Shown here: positions 1 through 7,514 of the stretch, piece by piece | Layout: every line of letters begins with the position of its first letter | Numbering within the stretch: position 1 is the stretch's first letter | Assembly (NCBI GenBank): GCA_947311455.1 | Contig: CAMZKY010000310.1 | Coordinates: 1 to 19,208 of the forward strand | Source: an uncultured Marinosulfonomonas sp. | GTDB taxonomy: Bacteria; Pseudomonadota; Alphaproteobacteria; Rhodobacterales; Rhodobacteraceae | Length of the DNA: 19,208 nucleotides | Direction of reading: 5' to 3' | The notes under the pieces: generated by a model | The model's input: only the letters and a program-made list of their open reading frames with translations | Told to the model about the DNA's origin: nothing | Database searches by the model: none | Program-made: the position numbers and the translations under genes

Positions 1-1
1 C

Positions 2-142
2 CGCCTAAGCGCCGCGTTCCAAACGTGGCGCCGATATGACACAGCACGGCAAAATCTGATGCAAACGCAATTGCGAAAGATATTGGGCATTGAAACGCTA
101 TCAGGGGATACGCGCGAAATGGCTGAAAGGATACTTGGATAA
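2..142 (+). CDS. pepN: Aminopeptidase N, C-terminal end (partial)
   Basis: An open frame enters from the left edge and stops at TAA 140-142, giving 46 residues. The string RLSAAFQTWRRYDTARQ followed by an LM..QL..IL..ETLS.DTREMAERILG pattern is the C-terminal helix-rich tail of alphaproteobacterial M1-family aminopeptidase N, whose last domain normally ends in a similar F..WRR.D..RQ..M...L..I......LS.D..EMV...L sequence. The enzyme is a zinc metallopeptidase that removes N-terminal residues from peptides in the cytoplasm; the HExxH catalytic part lies outside the window. No obvious intrinsic terminator follows. The assignment rests on this short tail only, recalled by eye. Confidence 0.75.
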   Translation, partial: RLSAAFQTWRRYDTARQNLMQTQLRKILGIETLSGDTREMAERILG

Positions 143-287
143 AGCCCACCTAAGGAATTCTGGAAACACTCTGGCTTCACTTGTTAGTTTATTGTGGAAT
201 TTCTATAAATTACAGGTATTTCGCACGCCGCCTGCAATGCTGATATACGACAAAGAAAATGTGGTAGTCACATAGGTAGGTAACACA

Positions 288-722
288 ATGGCTAGTATGC
301 TTCGTGGTGGCATCGTTATGAACGAAGTGCTTCGTTGATCCCACCCCCCCGTTGATTATGCAGCCAAAGGTTTTTGAACCACGGCATCATTGGCGGGGGT
401 AAAAGAAGATTTCGGCACCGACAATGACGGATTTTCTGTCCAGCGTGCCAGTGATGGCACCAATGTTTTCAATAATAATTCAACACCAACGCCGGGCACG
501 ACAAACGTATGTTTTACCCGTGGCACTATATTTTCAACAGCCAATGGCGAGGTTTCCATTGAACGCTTGCAATCCGGCGATCGGTTAATGCCCCAAGGCA
601 ACGGCCTGCAACCTATTCAATGGATTTGGACGCGCAAACAACCTTGCGATAAAATTCTCCAAAACCCAAATCTGAGTGCAATCAAAAAAGGCGCGCTTGG
701 GAAAACCGAGCAGGTTGGCTAA
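288..722 (+). pseudogene. Lamin-tail-domain / Hint-domain protein remnant
   Basis: The start is clear: ATG at 288 is preceded by a GGTAGG-like ribosome site, and the first codons read MASMLRGGIVMNEVL, the usual opening of roseobacter proteins that carry an N-terminal lamin-tail domain and a C-terminal Hint (hedgehog/intein-like) domain. One extra base near 333 then throws the frame into a TGA (336-338); skipping it restores VDPT. Most of the lamin-tail domain is missing. From about 390 the frame picks up the end of that domain (EDFGTDNDGFSVQR), the linker (PTPGTTN) and the first half of Hint (CFTRGT, then TANGEVSIERLQSGDR and LQPIQWI). The candidate Hint Cys is residue 41 of the 390-722 frame. 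Hint is cut off at about residue 100. This is a frameshifted, internally deleted and 3'-truncated gene. Confidence 0.75.
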
Positions 723-739
723 GTGGGTATTTTGCTTGA

Positions 740-1140
740 AACCGGCGCGCCGCCTTTTTATGGGCTCATCGCCTCAAGCAACGGGCGTTTAATCAGGTAT
801 TTATCGGAAAACAGCTCGATTTCCAACGTATCGCGGTCTACACCTTGGGTGGCTTCGGCACTGCGAATAGCCACCATTTGCGCCGGAAAATTCCATTCAT
901 AAACAGCGCTTGAGGCATCCAGCCCCTCATAGCATTGCAACCGGATCAAGTGCCGCCCCAGCCCTGCTGAGATTGCCTTGGCAATTTCGGTTTTCCCGAC
1001 GCCGGCTTCGCGTTCAAAAACAAGGGCCGCCCCAGTTTCAAGGCTAGAAACACCACCGTCGCCAAATCGCACCCGCAAACATAGTTTTACATCTCGAGCA
1101 TTTGCAAAACGCCATCGATCGAAGAAATCTCAGTGCTCAT
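740..1140 (-). pseudogene. CoxD/MoxR-type AAA ATPase remnant
   Basis: Reading leftward from ATG 1138-1140 (preceded by a GGGGG ribosome site) the protein begins MSTEISSIDGVLQMLEM and then hits an in-frame stop at 1087-1089. The same frame continues as NYVCG..LATVVFLALKLGRPLF. A one-base deletion near 1010-1016 shifts into the frame holding EAGVGKTEIAKA (Walker A), RLIRLQCYEG, YEWNFPAQMVAIR and LIKRPLLEAMSP. A further stop at 758-760 is followed by KGGAPV, after which similarity ends. Intact relatives are about 290-300 residues; here only the first ~130 codons survive. The family are MoxR-like ATPases, thought to help insert metal cofactors in molybdenum hydroxylases such as carbon monoxide dehydrogenase-like enzymes. 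With three separate lesions it cannot encode the normal protein. Confidence 0.8.
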
Positions 1141-1260
1141 TTTGGCCCCCCGTTGGATGGGCAAGAACTGCACACACAAACCTGGGCGTCAAAGTTATCA
1201 TTGGCCCAACAGGTAAATTCCTTTGCTCTTTAACATCTCGGTCTCCGCTAAATTGGCTTT

Positions 1261-1290
1261 TTGACAAGAGATTTTGGTGTTTGTTATAGG
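1261..1290 (+). promoter_or_regulatory. Candidate sigma-70-type promoter
   Basis: A perfect TTGACA (1261-1266) is followed after 18 bp by TATAGG (1285-1290), or after 17 bp by TTATAG. It points toward gcdH and would give a leader of about 160 nt that includes the palindrome at 1385. Only the hexamers and spacing support it. Confidence 0.35.
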
Positions 1291-1384
1291 TTATAACGAA
1301 TCTAGGATTCCGGAATCGTGGAAACTTTGACCGCCGCTTTCCACGCCTAAGTTTACAATCCCGCCGCCAAACCTGAAAAAATTT

Positions 1385-1398
1385 GTATCAATTGATAC
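1385..1398. promoter_or_regulatory. 14-bp perfect palindrome, candidate operator
   Basis: GTATCAATTGATAC reads the same on both strands. It lies 60 bp before the gcdH start and downstream of the candidate promoter, a position suited to repressor binding. The binding protein is unknown. Confidence 0.35.
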
Positions 1399-1458
1399 GA
1401 TTGCGCTTTTGTCAAAGCCCCGTTATCAATTCTGCATTGCAGCATAACAGGAGCAGAC

Positions 1459-2676
1459 ATGACAACGCCAACCCTAAAAGCCAAAGACGCCCCCGATATG
1501 AATTCATTTGATTGGCAAGACCCGTTTTATCTGGAGAGCCAGCTTTCCGAAGACGAGCGTATGTTACGCGACGCGGCCAAGGAATTTTCCCAAACCCTGC
1601 TGCAACCTAAAATCGTCGATGCCTACCGCGAAGAAACCGCCGACACCGAGATTTTCCGCCAGATGGGCGAAGCCGGATTGTTAGGCCTGACCATTCCCGA
1701 AGAATACGGCGGGCTGGGTGCAAATTACGTCACCTACGGCCTTGTGGCGCGTGAAATTGAGCGGGTAGATAGCGGGTATCGCTCGATGATGTCGGTGCAA
1801 TCGTCACTGGTGATGTATCCGATTTATGCCTATGGATCCGAGGAACAGCGGATCAAATACCTGCCCGGATTGGCGGCAGGATCATTGATCGGCTGTTTTG
1901 GTTTGACCGAACCTGACGCAGGGTCAGATCCCGGCGGCATGAAAACCCGCGCAGAAAAAACCGCCACTGGATATAAGCTGACTGGTACGAAAATGTGGAT
2001 TTCCAACAGCCCGTTTGCCGATGTGTTTGTGGTGTGGGCCAAATCCGATGCCCATGGTGGCAAAATCCGTGGCTTTATTCTTGAAAAAGGCATGAAAGGG
2101 CTTTCCGCCCCCAAAATCGGCGGCAAACTTTCGCTGCGCGCCTCGACTACGGGTGAAATCGTGATGGAAGGCGTTGAGGTCGGCGAAGATGCATTATTAC
2201 CCAATGTCGAAGGTTTGAAAGGCCCGTTTGGCTGTTTGAACCGTGCGCGCTATGGCATTGCATGGGGGGTTATGGGCAGTGCTGAATTTTGCTGGCACGC
2301 GTCGCGTCAATATGGATTGGATCGCAAGCAATTTAACAAACCATTGGCCCAAACCCAGCTGTTCCAGAAAAAACTGGCTGATATGCAAACCGAAATCACC
2401 CTTGGTCTGCAAGCCGCACTGCGGGTAGGCCGTTTAATTGACGACGCGAATGCCGCGCCGGAAATGATTTCGATGATCAAACGCAACAATTGTGGCAAAG
2501 CCTTGGATATCGCAAGGATGAGCCGCGATATGCATGGCGGTAACGGTATTTCAGAGGACTTCCAGATCATGCGTCATATGATAAACTTGGAAACGGTCAA
2601 CACCTATGAGGGCACCCATGATGTGCACGCGCTGATCCTTGGGCGTGCACAAACCGGGCTACAGGCTTTCGTTTAG
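1459..2676 (+). CDS. gcdH: Glutaryl-CoA dehydrogenase
   Basis: A 405-residue acyl-CoA dehydrogenase-family flavoprotein. It oxidatively decarboxylates glutaryl-CoA to crotonyl-CoA and CO2, the late step of lysine, hydroxylysine and tryptophan breakdown. The N-terminal helical domain, the FGLTEPDAGSD beta-domain signature (about 147-157) and the C-terminal helical domain are all present. GYRSMMSVQSS with Arg108 matches the arginine of glutaryl-CoA dehydrogenases that binds the substrate carboxylate. TYEGTHD with Glu384 is the catalytic base region, and the ending HALILGRAQTG is characteristic of this subfamily. The ATG follows an AGGAG ribosome site. The LysE-type gene starts 8 bp after the stop, so the two are probably cotranscribed. 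Full length and intact. Confidence 0.93.
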   Translation: MTTPTLKAKDAPDMNSFDWQDPFYLESQLSEDERMLRDAAKEFSQTLLQPKIVDAYREETADTEIFRQMGEAGLLGLTIPEEYGGLGANYVTYGLVAREIERVDSGYRSMMSVQSSLVMYPIYAYGSEEQRIKYLPGLAAGSLIGCFGLTEPDAGSDPGGMKTRAEKTATGYKLTGTKMWISNSPFADVFVVWAKSDAHGGKIRGFILEKGMKGLSAPKIGGKLSLRASTTGEIVMEGVEVGEDALLPNVEGLKGPFGCLNRARYGIAWGVMGSAEFCWHASRQYGLDRKQFNKPLAQTQLFQKKLADMQTEITLGLQAALRVGRLIDDANAAPEMISMIKRNNCGKALDIARMSRDMHGGNGISEDFQIMRHMINLETVNTYEGTHDVHALILGRAQTGLQAFV

Positions 2677-2684
2677 GGGGAAGA

Positions 2685-3302
2685 ATGGCTTTTGATATTT
2701 GGCGGGCCTTTGCCGCCGCGTCTTTTGTATTGATTGCCATTCCCGGCCCTACTGTTTTGCTGGTGGTTTCTTATGCCCTTTCTCAGGGGCGACAGGTGGC
2801 CATTGCCACAGCACTTGGGGTTGCTTTGGGCGATACCATCGCGGTCAGCGCGTCGCTGATGGGGGTGGGGGCGTTGCTGTTAACATCCGCATGGGTGTTT
2901 AGTGCGATTAAATGGATCGGCGCCGCCTATCTGGTTTATCTGGGGGTTACGATGCTGCGCGCAGCACCTGAACAGATAGAGGCCGCAAGCGTTACAAGAA
3001 GCACACCACGGCGGGTTTTTTTCCATGCCGCGTTGGTGACCGCGCTTAATCCGAAAGGTATTTTGTTTTTTCTGGCCTTTGTGCCGCAATTTATTCGCCC
3101 AGAACAGGCGATCATTCCACAGTTTGCAACTATGTTGATTACGTTTGTAACACTGGGCGCGCTGAATGCCTTGGCCTATGCCTTATTGGCGGCCAAGCTG
3201 CGTGATCACGCCCAAAACCCGATCCTGCGCATGTGGATGAACCGCGCCGGCGGAGCGGTTTTGATTGGCATGGGGGCGATGACGTCCACGTTCCAACGAT
3301 AA
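2685..3302 (+). CDS. LysE/RhtB-family amino-acid exporter
   Basis: A 205-residue hydrophobic protein, the usual length for the LysE/RhtB superfamily. It shows the N-terminal signature PGPTVLLVVSYALSQGR (about residues 20-36), the following ALGVALGD helix, and the mid-protein NPKGILFFLAFVPQF motif. Six membrane segments are expected by family analogy. The role is export of an amino acid or related metabolite across the inner membrane. Its position 8 bp behind gcdH, with a GGGGAAG ribosome site overlapping the gcdH stop, makes lysine or a lysine catabolite an attractive substrate, but family members also export threonine, homoserine and other compounds. The substrate is inference. Confidence 0.85.
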   Translation: MAFDIWRAFAAASFVLIAIPGPTVLLVVSYALSQGRQVAIATALGVALGDTIAVSASLMGVGALLLTSAWVFSAIKWIGAAYLVYLGVTMLRAAPEQIEAASVTRSTPRRVFFHAALVTALNPKGILFFLAFVPQFIRPEQAIIPQFATMLITFVTLGALNALAYALLAAKLRDHAQNPILRMWMNRAGGAVLIGMGAMTSTFQR

Positions 3303-3326
3303 CCCATATTTATATTTAGAGAATGA

Positions 3327-4106
3327 TTAAACATTCAGAGTTTTTCGGGCTTGACCTACAATCTCGCGAACGCGCTCTGCCACGACCGTGACATCAGCTC
3401 CAAACCCCAAAAATCGAACCCCCAATTCATGATATTGCGCATAATTTTCTGCACCATAAGTAATGATTCCCGATGCTTTTCCCGCGGCGTGAATGCGTTT
3501 AATTGCGTCTCTAATTGCCTCATTCACTTCGGGTGAATCCGGTTTTCCCGGGAATCCCATGTCTGCAGACAAGTCGGACGGCCCAATAAAAACCACATCG
3601 ACCCCGTCGATATTAGCAATATCATCAATATTACGGATTGCTTCAACGGTTTCCACTTGGACGATCAAGCAAATTTGATCGTTTGCTTTTACGACATAAT
3701 CCTTAATATCATTGTATCCAGATGCACGGATCATCGCAGGAGCCATACCCCGAGCCCCTGTGGGTGGGTAACGAACAGCGCTTACCATATGGGCGGCTTG
3801 TTGGGCAGTGTTCACCATCGGCACCAAAATATTTTGCGCCCCGATATCAAGAACCTGTTTCAAAAGCCACTCTCGCCCAATCGGAACACGCACCACAGGC
3901 GCGGCCCCTGCCCCGTTCATCGCTTGTAACTGCGCAAGAATAGTCTGGATGGTGTTTGGCGCATGTTCTCCGTCAATAACGCACCAGTCATATCCGGCAT
4001 TGGCAACGATTTCAGCCATCATTGGATGTGCAAAACCCAGCCACATCCCCAACTGCGTTTCATCATGAGCAAGGGCGGTTTTCAATCGATTATCAAGACT
4101 ATGCAT
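3327..4106 (-). CDS. HpcH/HpaI-family aldolase
   Basis: A 259-residue class II pyruvate aldolase with a (beta/alpha)8 barrel. Such enzymes split 4-hydroxy-2-oxo acids (for example 4-hydroxy-2-oxoheptanedioate or 2-dehydro-3-deoxyglucarate) into pyruvate and an aldehyde. Expected active-site elements are visible: His48 in DGEHAPN, Arg73 in RVPIGR, metal ligands Glu151 in QVET and Asp177 in GPSDL, and the loop RYPPTGARG (111-119). It is divergent from the TRAP transporter, with a 209-bp shared upstream region containing inverted repeats, so it probably processes whatever the transporter brings in. The natural substrate cannot be told from sequence. It converges with the LysE gene across only 24 bp, where I see no clear terminator. 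Confidence 0.88.
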   Translation of the reverse strand: MHSLDNRLKTALAHDETQLGMWLGFAHPMMAEIVANAGYDWCVIDGEHAPNTIQTILAQLQAMNGAGAAPVVRVPIGREWLLKQVLDIGAQNILVPMVNTAQQAAHMVSAVRYPPTGARGMAPAMIRASGYNDIKDYVVKANDQICLIVQVETVEAIRNIDDIANIDGVDVVFIGPSDLSADMGFPGKPDSPEVNEAIRDAIKRIHAAGKASGIITYGAENYAQYHELGVRFLGFGADVTVVAERVREIVGQARKTLNV

Positions 4107-4133
4107 AACATTTCCATGCTGATTTCAATCTAT

Positions 4134-4148
4134 CAGTGTAAAACACTG
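4134..4148. promoter_or_regulatory. Inverted repeat, candidate operator (aldolase/TRAP)
   Basis: CAGTGT and ACACTG flank AAA, a perfect 6-3-6 inverted repeat 28 bp before the aldolase start and in the region shared with dctP. A second, imperfect repeat (TCCATGCA at 4163-4170 with TGCACGGA at 4184-4191, 7 of 8 matches) sits beside it. No regulator gene lies adjacent. Confidence 0.35.
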
Positions 4149-4315
4149 CCGCTCGATGTGTCTCCATGCAAGTGAATTCCCTATGCACGGAGCACATTCC
4201 AGCCTAGCAATAATAAATTTCACCAAAAGGTTAGATTTTTCATAGGCATAATGCAGCCCTTTCGTTAAGCTGAAACCATAATTATTTTCTGTTCAAAACT
4301 TCTGGGAGGAACAAC

Positions 4316-5326
4316 ATGAACAAATATCTAAGTCGCGCGGCGGTTGCTGCAATCTCAATTGCCTTTGCAGGCCAGGCCATGGCTACGGAATGGAACGTAT
4401 CTTTATGGGGGAAACGCCGCGCTTTTACCGAGCATGTTGAAAAGCTTGCGGAACTGATTTCAGCAAAAACCAATGGTGAATTCACCTTGAACATCTCATA
4501 TGGTGGCCTTTCCAAGAACAAAGAAAATCTTGATGGCATTTCCATTGGCGCATTCGAAATGGCCCAATTCTGTGCCGGCTATCACCGCGATAAAAACCCG
4601 ACAATTACTGTTCTTGAGCTGCCATTCCTTGGTGTTGCCAACTTGCAAGAGGAAGTCGCTGTTGCACGTGCTGTTTATGCCCATCCGGCAGTGCAAGCTG
4701 ATTTGGCCCGTTGGAATGCCAAACTGTTGATGACGTCACCAATGCCCCAGTATAATATCGTTGGTACGGGGGATCCTCGCTCAACATTGGCGTCAATGAA
4801 AGGCATGCGTGTTCGCGCAACAGGCGGCGTTGGCAAAGCCTTCAAAGCTGTTGGTGCCGTTCCAACGTCCGTAACGGCAACCGAAGCCTATAATGCGATG
4901 GAATCCGGTGTGGTAGATACCGTGGCTTTCGCACAACACGCGCATTTGGCTTTTCGCACCATTGATATTGCCGAATGGTGGACAGAAAACCTGAACCCGG
5001 GCACGGTGAATTGCCCTGTTGTGGTTAATCAGGACGCCTATGACGCATTGTCAGAGTCCGAGCGTGCCGCACTTGACGGATCCGTAGACGAGGCGATTGC
5101 CCATTATGTTTCCAATTATGAGAAACTGCTGGCCAAATGGGACACTATTCTTGAGGAAAAGGGTGTAAAACGTGTGCACATTTCTGACGAAGATTTAGCC
5201 GCATTTCGCGCGGCTGCCGCGGATCCAATTCGTGAACAGTGGATTGCAGATATGTCAGCTCAGGGAATTCCGGCACAGGAACTCTATGATCTGGTCATGG
5301 ATACTTTGAAAAAAGAACGCATGTAA
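4316..5326 (+). CDS. dctP: TRAP transporter solute-binding protein (DctP family)
   Basis: A 336-residue periplasmic binding protein of a tripartite ATP-independent transporter. The signal peptide covers about residues 1-23, ending AMA before TEWNVSLWG. The mature part shows the DctP fold pattern: the VLELPFL segment (about 99-105), then KGMRVRATGG (162-171) with the arginine that usually grips the substrate carboxylate (Arg165 or 167), and AYNAMESGVVDTVAF (191-205). The ATG follows a strong GGGAGGA site. The protein would deliver an organic acid to DctQM in the next two genes. The neighbouring aldolase suggests a sugar acid or hydroxy-oxo acid rather than a plain C4-dicarboxylate, but that is inference. 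Confidence 0.9.
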   Translation: MNKYLSRAAVAAISIAFAGQAMATEWNVSLWGKRRAFTEHVEKLAELISAKTNGEFTLNISYGGLSKNKENLDGISIGAFEMAQFCAGYHRDKNPTITVLELPFLGVANLQEEVAVARAVYAHPAVQADLARWNAKLLMTSPMPQYNIVGTGDPRSTLASMKGMRVRATGGVGKAFKAVGAVPTSVTATEAYNAMESGVVDTVAFAQHAHLAFRTIDIAEWWTENLNPGTVNCPVVVNQDAYDALSESERAALDGSVDEAIAHYVSNYEKLLAKWDTILEEKGVKRVHISDEDLAAFRAAAADPIREQWIADMSAQGIPAQELYDLVMDTLKKERM

Positions 5327-5333
5327 AACGTTT

Positions 5334-5361
5334 AATGCCTCGGCGAAAATGCCGGGGCATT
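5334..5361 (+). terminator. dctP-dctQ intercistronic hairpin
   Basis: AATGCCTCGGC and GCCGGGGCATT form an 11-bp stem (one T-G pair) with the loop GAAAAT. No run of T follows, so it is more likely an RNA-stabilising or partial-termination hairpin. That would let the binding-protein gene be expressed above the membrane genes, a common arrangement in binding-protein transporter operons. Confidence 0.6.
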
Positions 5362-5390
5362 GATTTGGCTTTTGAATACAGGGGGTGCAC

Positions 5391-6029
5391 ATGGCTGGCG
5401 GAGCAAATGTGCTGGAAGATGGCTCAATATTAAGCCATCTTGATAGATCACTTTATAACCATGAAAAGAAACTTGCGCTCGTCAGTGGGCTCGCCGTTTT
5501 TTCACTGATGATACTTGCTGTTGTTTCCGTTGGAGGGCGTAATATGCTTAACGCCCCTCTTCCCGGATACGTAGATTGGATTGAGCAAGTCATGCCATTG
5601 ATTGCGTTCATGGGGATTTCTTATACACAACGTGATGGTGGACATATTCGAATGGACATTCTGATCGGCAAATTACGTGGGCGCGCCAAGTGGGCAGCCG
5701 AGTTCATCACCACATTTGCGATGCTGATCTTGATGATTTTGCTAGTGTGGGGATCATGGGCACATTTTGATCGAAGCTTTGATTTTGCGCGGCCATATTG
5801 GAGTAACGACAGCTCTATCGATATCGCCATACCGATTTGGCCAGCCAAGCTGTTGGCACCTGTTGCGTTTTCAGTTTTATGCTTAAGGCTTGTTCTGCAG
5901 CTTTGGGGCTATGGGCGTGCATTCGTTCACGGATTATCATCACCTGTCGCTGTTCCTTTGATTAAAAGCGCAGCCGAGCAAGCCGCCGATGAAGCTGCGT
6001 TAATGACTCAAGACAAAGGGAACATATAA
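5391..6029 (+). CDS. dctQ: TRAP transporter small permease (DctQ family)
   Basis: About 212 residues with four hydrophobic segments: near VSGLAVFSLMILAVVSV, the IEQVMPLIAFMGISY segment, ITTFAMLILMILLVWGSW, and AKLLAPVAFSVLCLRL. The N box (GRNMLNAPLPGYVDWIEQ) and the sequence QRDGGHIRMDIL are typical of DctQ proteins. I chose ATG 5391 over the in-frame GTG two codons earlier because the GGGGG ribosome site (5381-5385) is properly spaced only for the ATG. It forms the inner-membrane complex with DctM and ends by overlapping dctM by one base. Confidence 0.87.
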   Translation: MAGGANVLEDGSILSHLDRSLYNHEKKLALVSGLAVFSLMILAVVSVGGRNMLNAPLPGYVDWIEQVMPLIAFMGISYTQRDGGHIRMDILIGKLRGRAKWAAEFITTFAMLILMILLVWGSWAHFDRSFDFARPYWSNDSSIDIAIPIWPAKLLAPVAFSVLCLRLVLQLWGYGRAFVHGLSSPVAVPLIKSAAEQAADEAALMTQDKGNI

Positions 6030-7432
6030 TGGAACCCATTGATATTGGATTGGTTGTTTCCGCCGGAATGCTGGTTTTAGTTGTGCTGGGTATGCGTGTA
6101 GCTTTTGCCGCTGGCACAGCCGGATTGATTGGTTTAATCTGGATTTTTTGGGCAAAATTTGGCTATGCGCCAGATAAGTTTACAAAAGCCCTCATCGTTT
6201 CAGTCAAAATTGCAGGCCAAGTTCCCCATTCAAAAGTATCCTTTCAAGCGCTGTCCTTAATCCCGACGTTTATCTTGATCGGGTACCTTGCTTATTATGC
6301 TGGGTTAACCAAAGCTCTGTTCGAGGCCGCAAAACGTTGGGTCGGTTGGTTGCCAGGGGGAATGGCCGTTGCCACAGTTTTCGCCACTGCGGGCTTTGCA
6401 GCTGTATCTGGTGCCTCGGTGGCAACATCTGCCGTGTTTGCCCGTATCGCAATTCCGGAGATGCTAAAGGTCGGTTATGACAAGCGCTTTGCTGCGGGTG
6501 TTGTTGCGGCCGGTGGCACCCTTGCATCTTTGATACCGCCTTCGGCAATACTTGTTATTTACGCTATCATCGTCGAACAAGACGTCGGCAAACTGCTTTT
6601 AGCCGGCTTTATTCCGGGTGCCGTATCGGCGATCATATATGGGGCCTTAATCGTAGGGCTAGCTTTAGTCATTCCTAATTTCGGCCCACCTGTGGGGGGC
6701 TTCACATGGAAACAACGATTTGCCTCACTTCCCCCTGCCGCTCCAATCGCATTTGTTGTCTTTATTATTATCTTTTTTATCTACAATCCATTTGGCGGTG
6801 ACGCTTGGGGAACCCCGACAGAAGGCGGTGCGCTCGGGGCATTTGTAGTCTTTTGTATGGCCGTGTTCAAAGGCATGCGTTGGGCCGAAATGAAAGATGC
6901 ATTGATGGAAACGGCAAAACTTGCCGTTATGATATTTACCATCATCTGGGGCGTGCTAATTTACGTGCGGTTTTTAGGGTTTGCCGATTTACCAACTGCG
7001 TTTGCTGACTGGATAACGTCTCTGGATCAATCTCCGATGATGACGTTGGTTATGATCTTGCTGGCTTATGCGGTGCTTGGCATGTTTATGGATGCAATTG
7101 GAATGCTACTTTTAACCCTACCCGTGGTTTATCCCGCCGTTATGGCCTTAAACGGAGGCGAATTTGTTTCTGCTGCGGACAGTGCATTTGGGATGTCTGG
7201 CCCAATGTGTGCAATCTGGTTCGGGATTTTAGTAGTGAAAATGGCTGAGTTCTGTTTGATCACGCCCCCTATCGGTTTAAATTGCTTCGTTGTCGCGGGT
7301 GTTCGCGATGATTTGTCAGTTCAAGATGTTTTTGTTGGCGTTACGCCTTTCTTCATTGCCGATGCTGTCACTATCGCCACACTTGTTGCGTTTCCTTCAA
7401 TTGTGCTTTGGATTCCCAGTTTAGCTTCATAA
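6029..7432 (+). CDS. dctM: TRAP transporter large permease (DctM family)
   Basis: A 467-residue, highly hydrophobic protein, of usual DctM length, that carries the ion-coupled translocation path of the TRAP system. Visible family features include GASVATSAVFARIAIPEMLKVGY (about 130-152), the GTLASLIPPSAILVIYAII helix (about 163-181), the central FAVxxxE-like region, and the C-terminal GMFMDAIGMLLLTLPVVYP and LITPPIGLNCFVVAG motifs. The start ATG overlaps the dctQ TAA (TAATG), implying translational coupling. It is the last gene of the unit, followed by a strong terminator. Confidence 0.92.
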   Translation: MEPIDIGLVVSAGMLVLVVLGMRVAFAAGTAGLIGLIWIFWAKFGYAPDKFTKALIVSVKIAGQVPHSKVSFQALSLIPTFILIGYLAYYAGLTKALFEAAKRWVGWLPGGMAVATVFATAGFAAVSGASVATSAVFARIAIPEMLKVGYDKRFAAGVVAAGGTLASLIPPSAILVIYAIIVEQDVGKLLLAGFIPGAVSAIIYGALIVGLALVIPNFGPPVGGFTWKQRFASLPPAAPIAFVVFIIIFFIYNPFGGDAWGTPTEGGALGAFVVFCMAVFKGMRWAEMKDALMETAKLAVMIFTIIWGVLIYVRFLGFADLPTAFADWITSLDQSPMMTLVMILLAYAVLGMFMDAIGMLLLTLPVVYPAVMALNGGEFVSAADSAFGMSGPMCAIWFGILVVKMAEFCLITPPIGLNCFVVAGVRDDLSVQDVFVGVTPFFIADAVTIATLVAFPSIVLWIPSLAS

Positions 7433-7456
7433 TCCAATCCCGAAAAATGAATAATT

Positions 7457-7483
7457 GAGCGTCGCCCTGCGGCGCTCTTTTTT
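7457..7483 (+). terminator. Rho-independent terminator after dctM
   Basis: GAGCGTCGC and GCGGCGCTC pair over 9 bp (one T-G pair) around the loop CCT, followed by TTTTTT. It separates the TRAP operon from the chemotaxis operon. Confidence 0.85.
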
Positions 7484-7514
7484 GTTTCAGAGCAAACTTT
7501 TTGTTTTTCAAAAG

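Larger units (their letters stand above)
1141..1458. other. Intergenic region between coxD remnant and gcdH
   Basis: I see no convincing gene on either strand. The open frames that cross it are short and have no recognisable motif. It holds a candidate promoter and a perfect palindrome, listed separately, and an odd-centred 11-base palindrome CTGCATTGCAG at about 1432-1442, close to the gcdH ribosome site. Confidence 0.5.

Noticed and set aside
90..275. A 61-codon plus-strand open frame downstream of and overlapping the pepN tail
   Set aside because: It overlaps the recognisable PepN C-terminus in another frame, has no ribosome site and no family motif.
788..802. TTAA-N7-TTTA, a 7-of-8 CtrA-like site
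   Set aside because: It lies within the former coding part of the CoxD remnant, not upstream of a gene; a chance match.
978..1289. A 103-codon plus-strand open frame opposite the CoxD remnant
   Set aside because: It is the antisense shadow of a clear ATPase-derived frame and its composition (Ser/Arg-rich) shows no domain.
1141..1320. A long stop-free minus-strand frame upstream of the coxD remnant (ending near its ATG)
   Set aside because: The translation has no recognisable motif and no plausible start; it looks like non-coding DNA.
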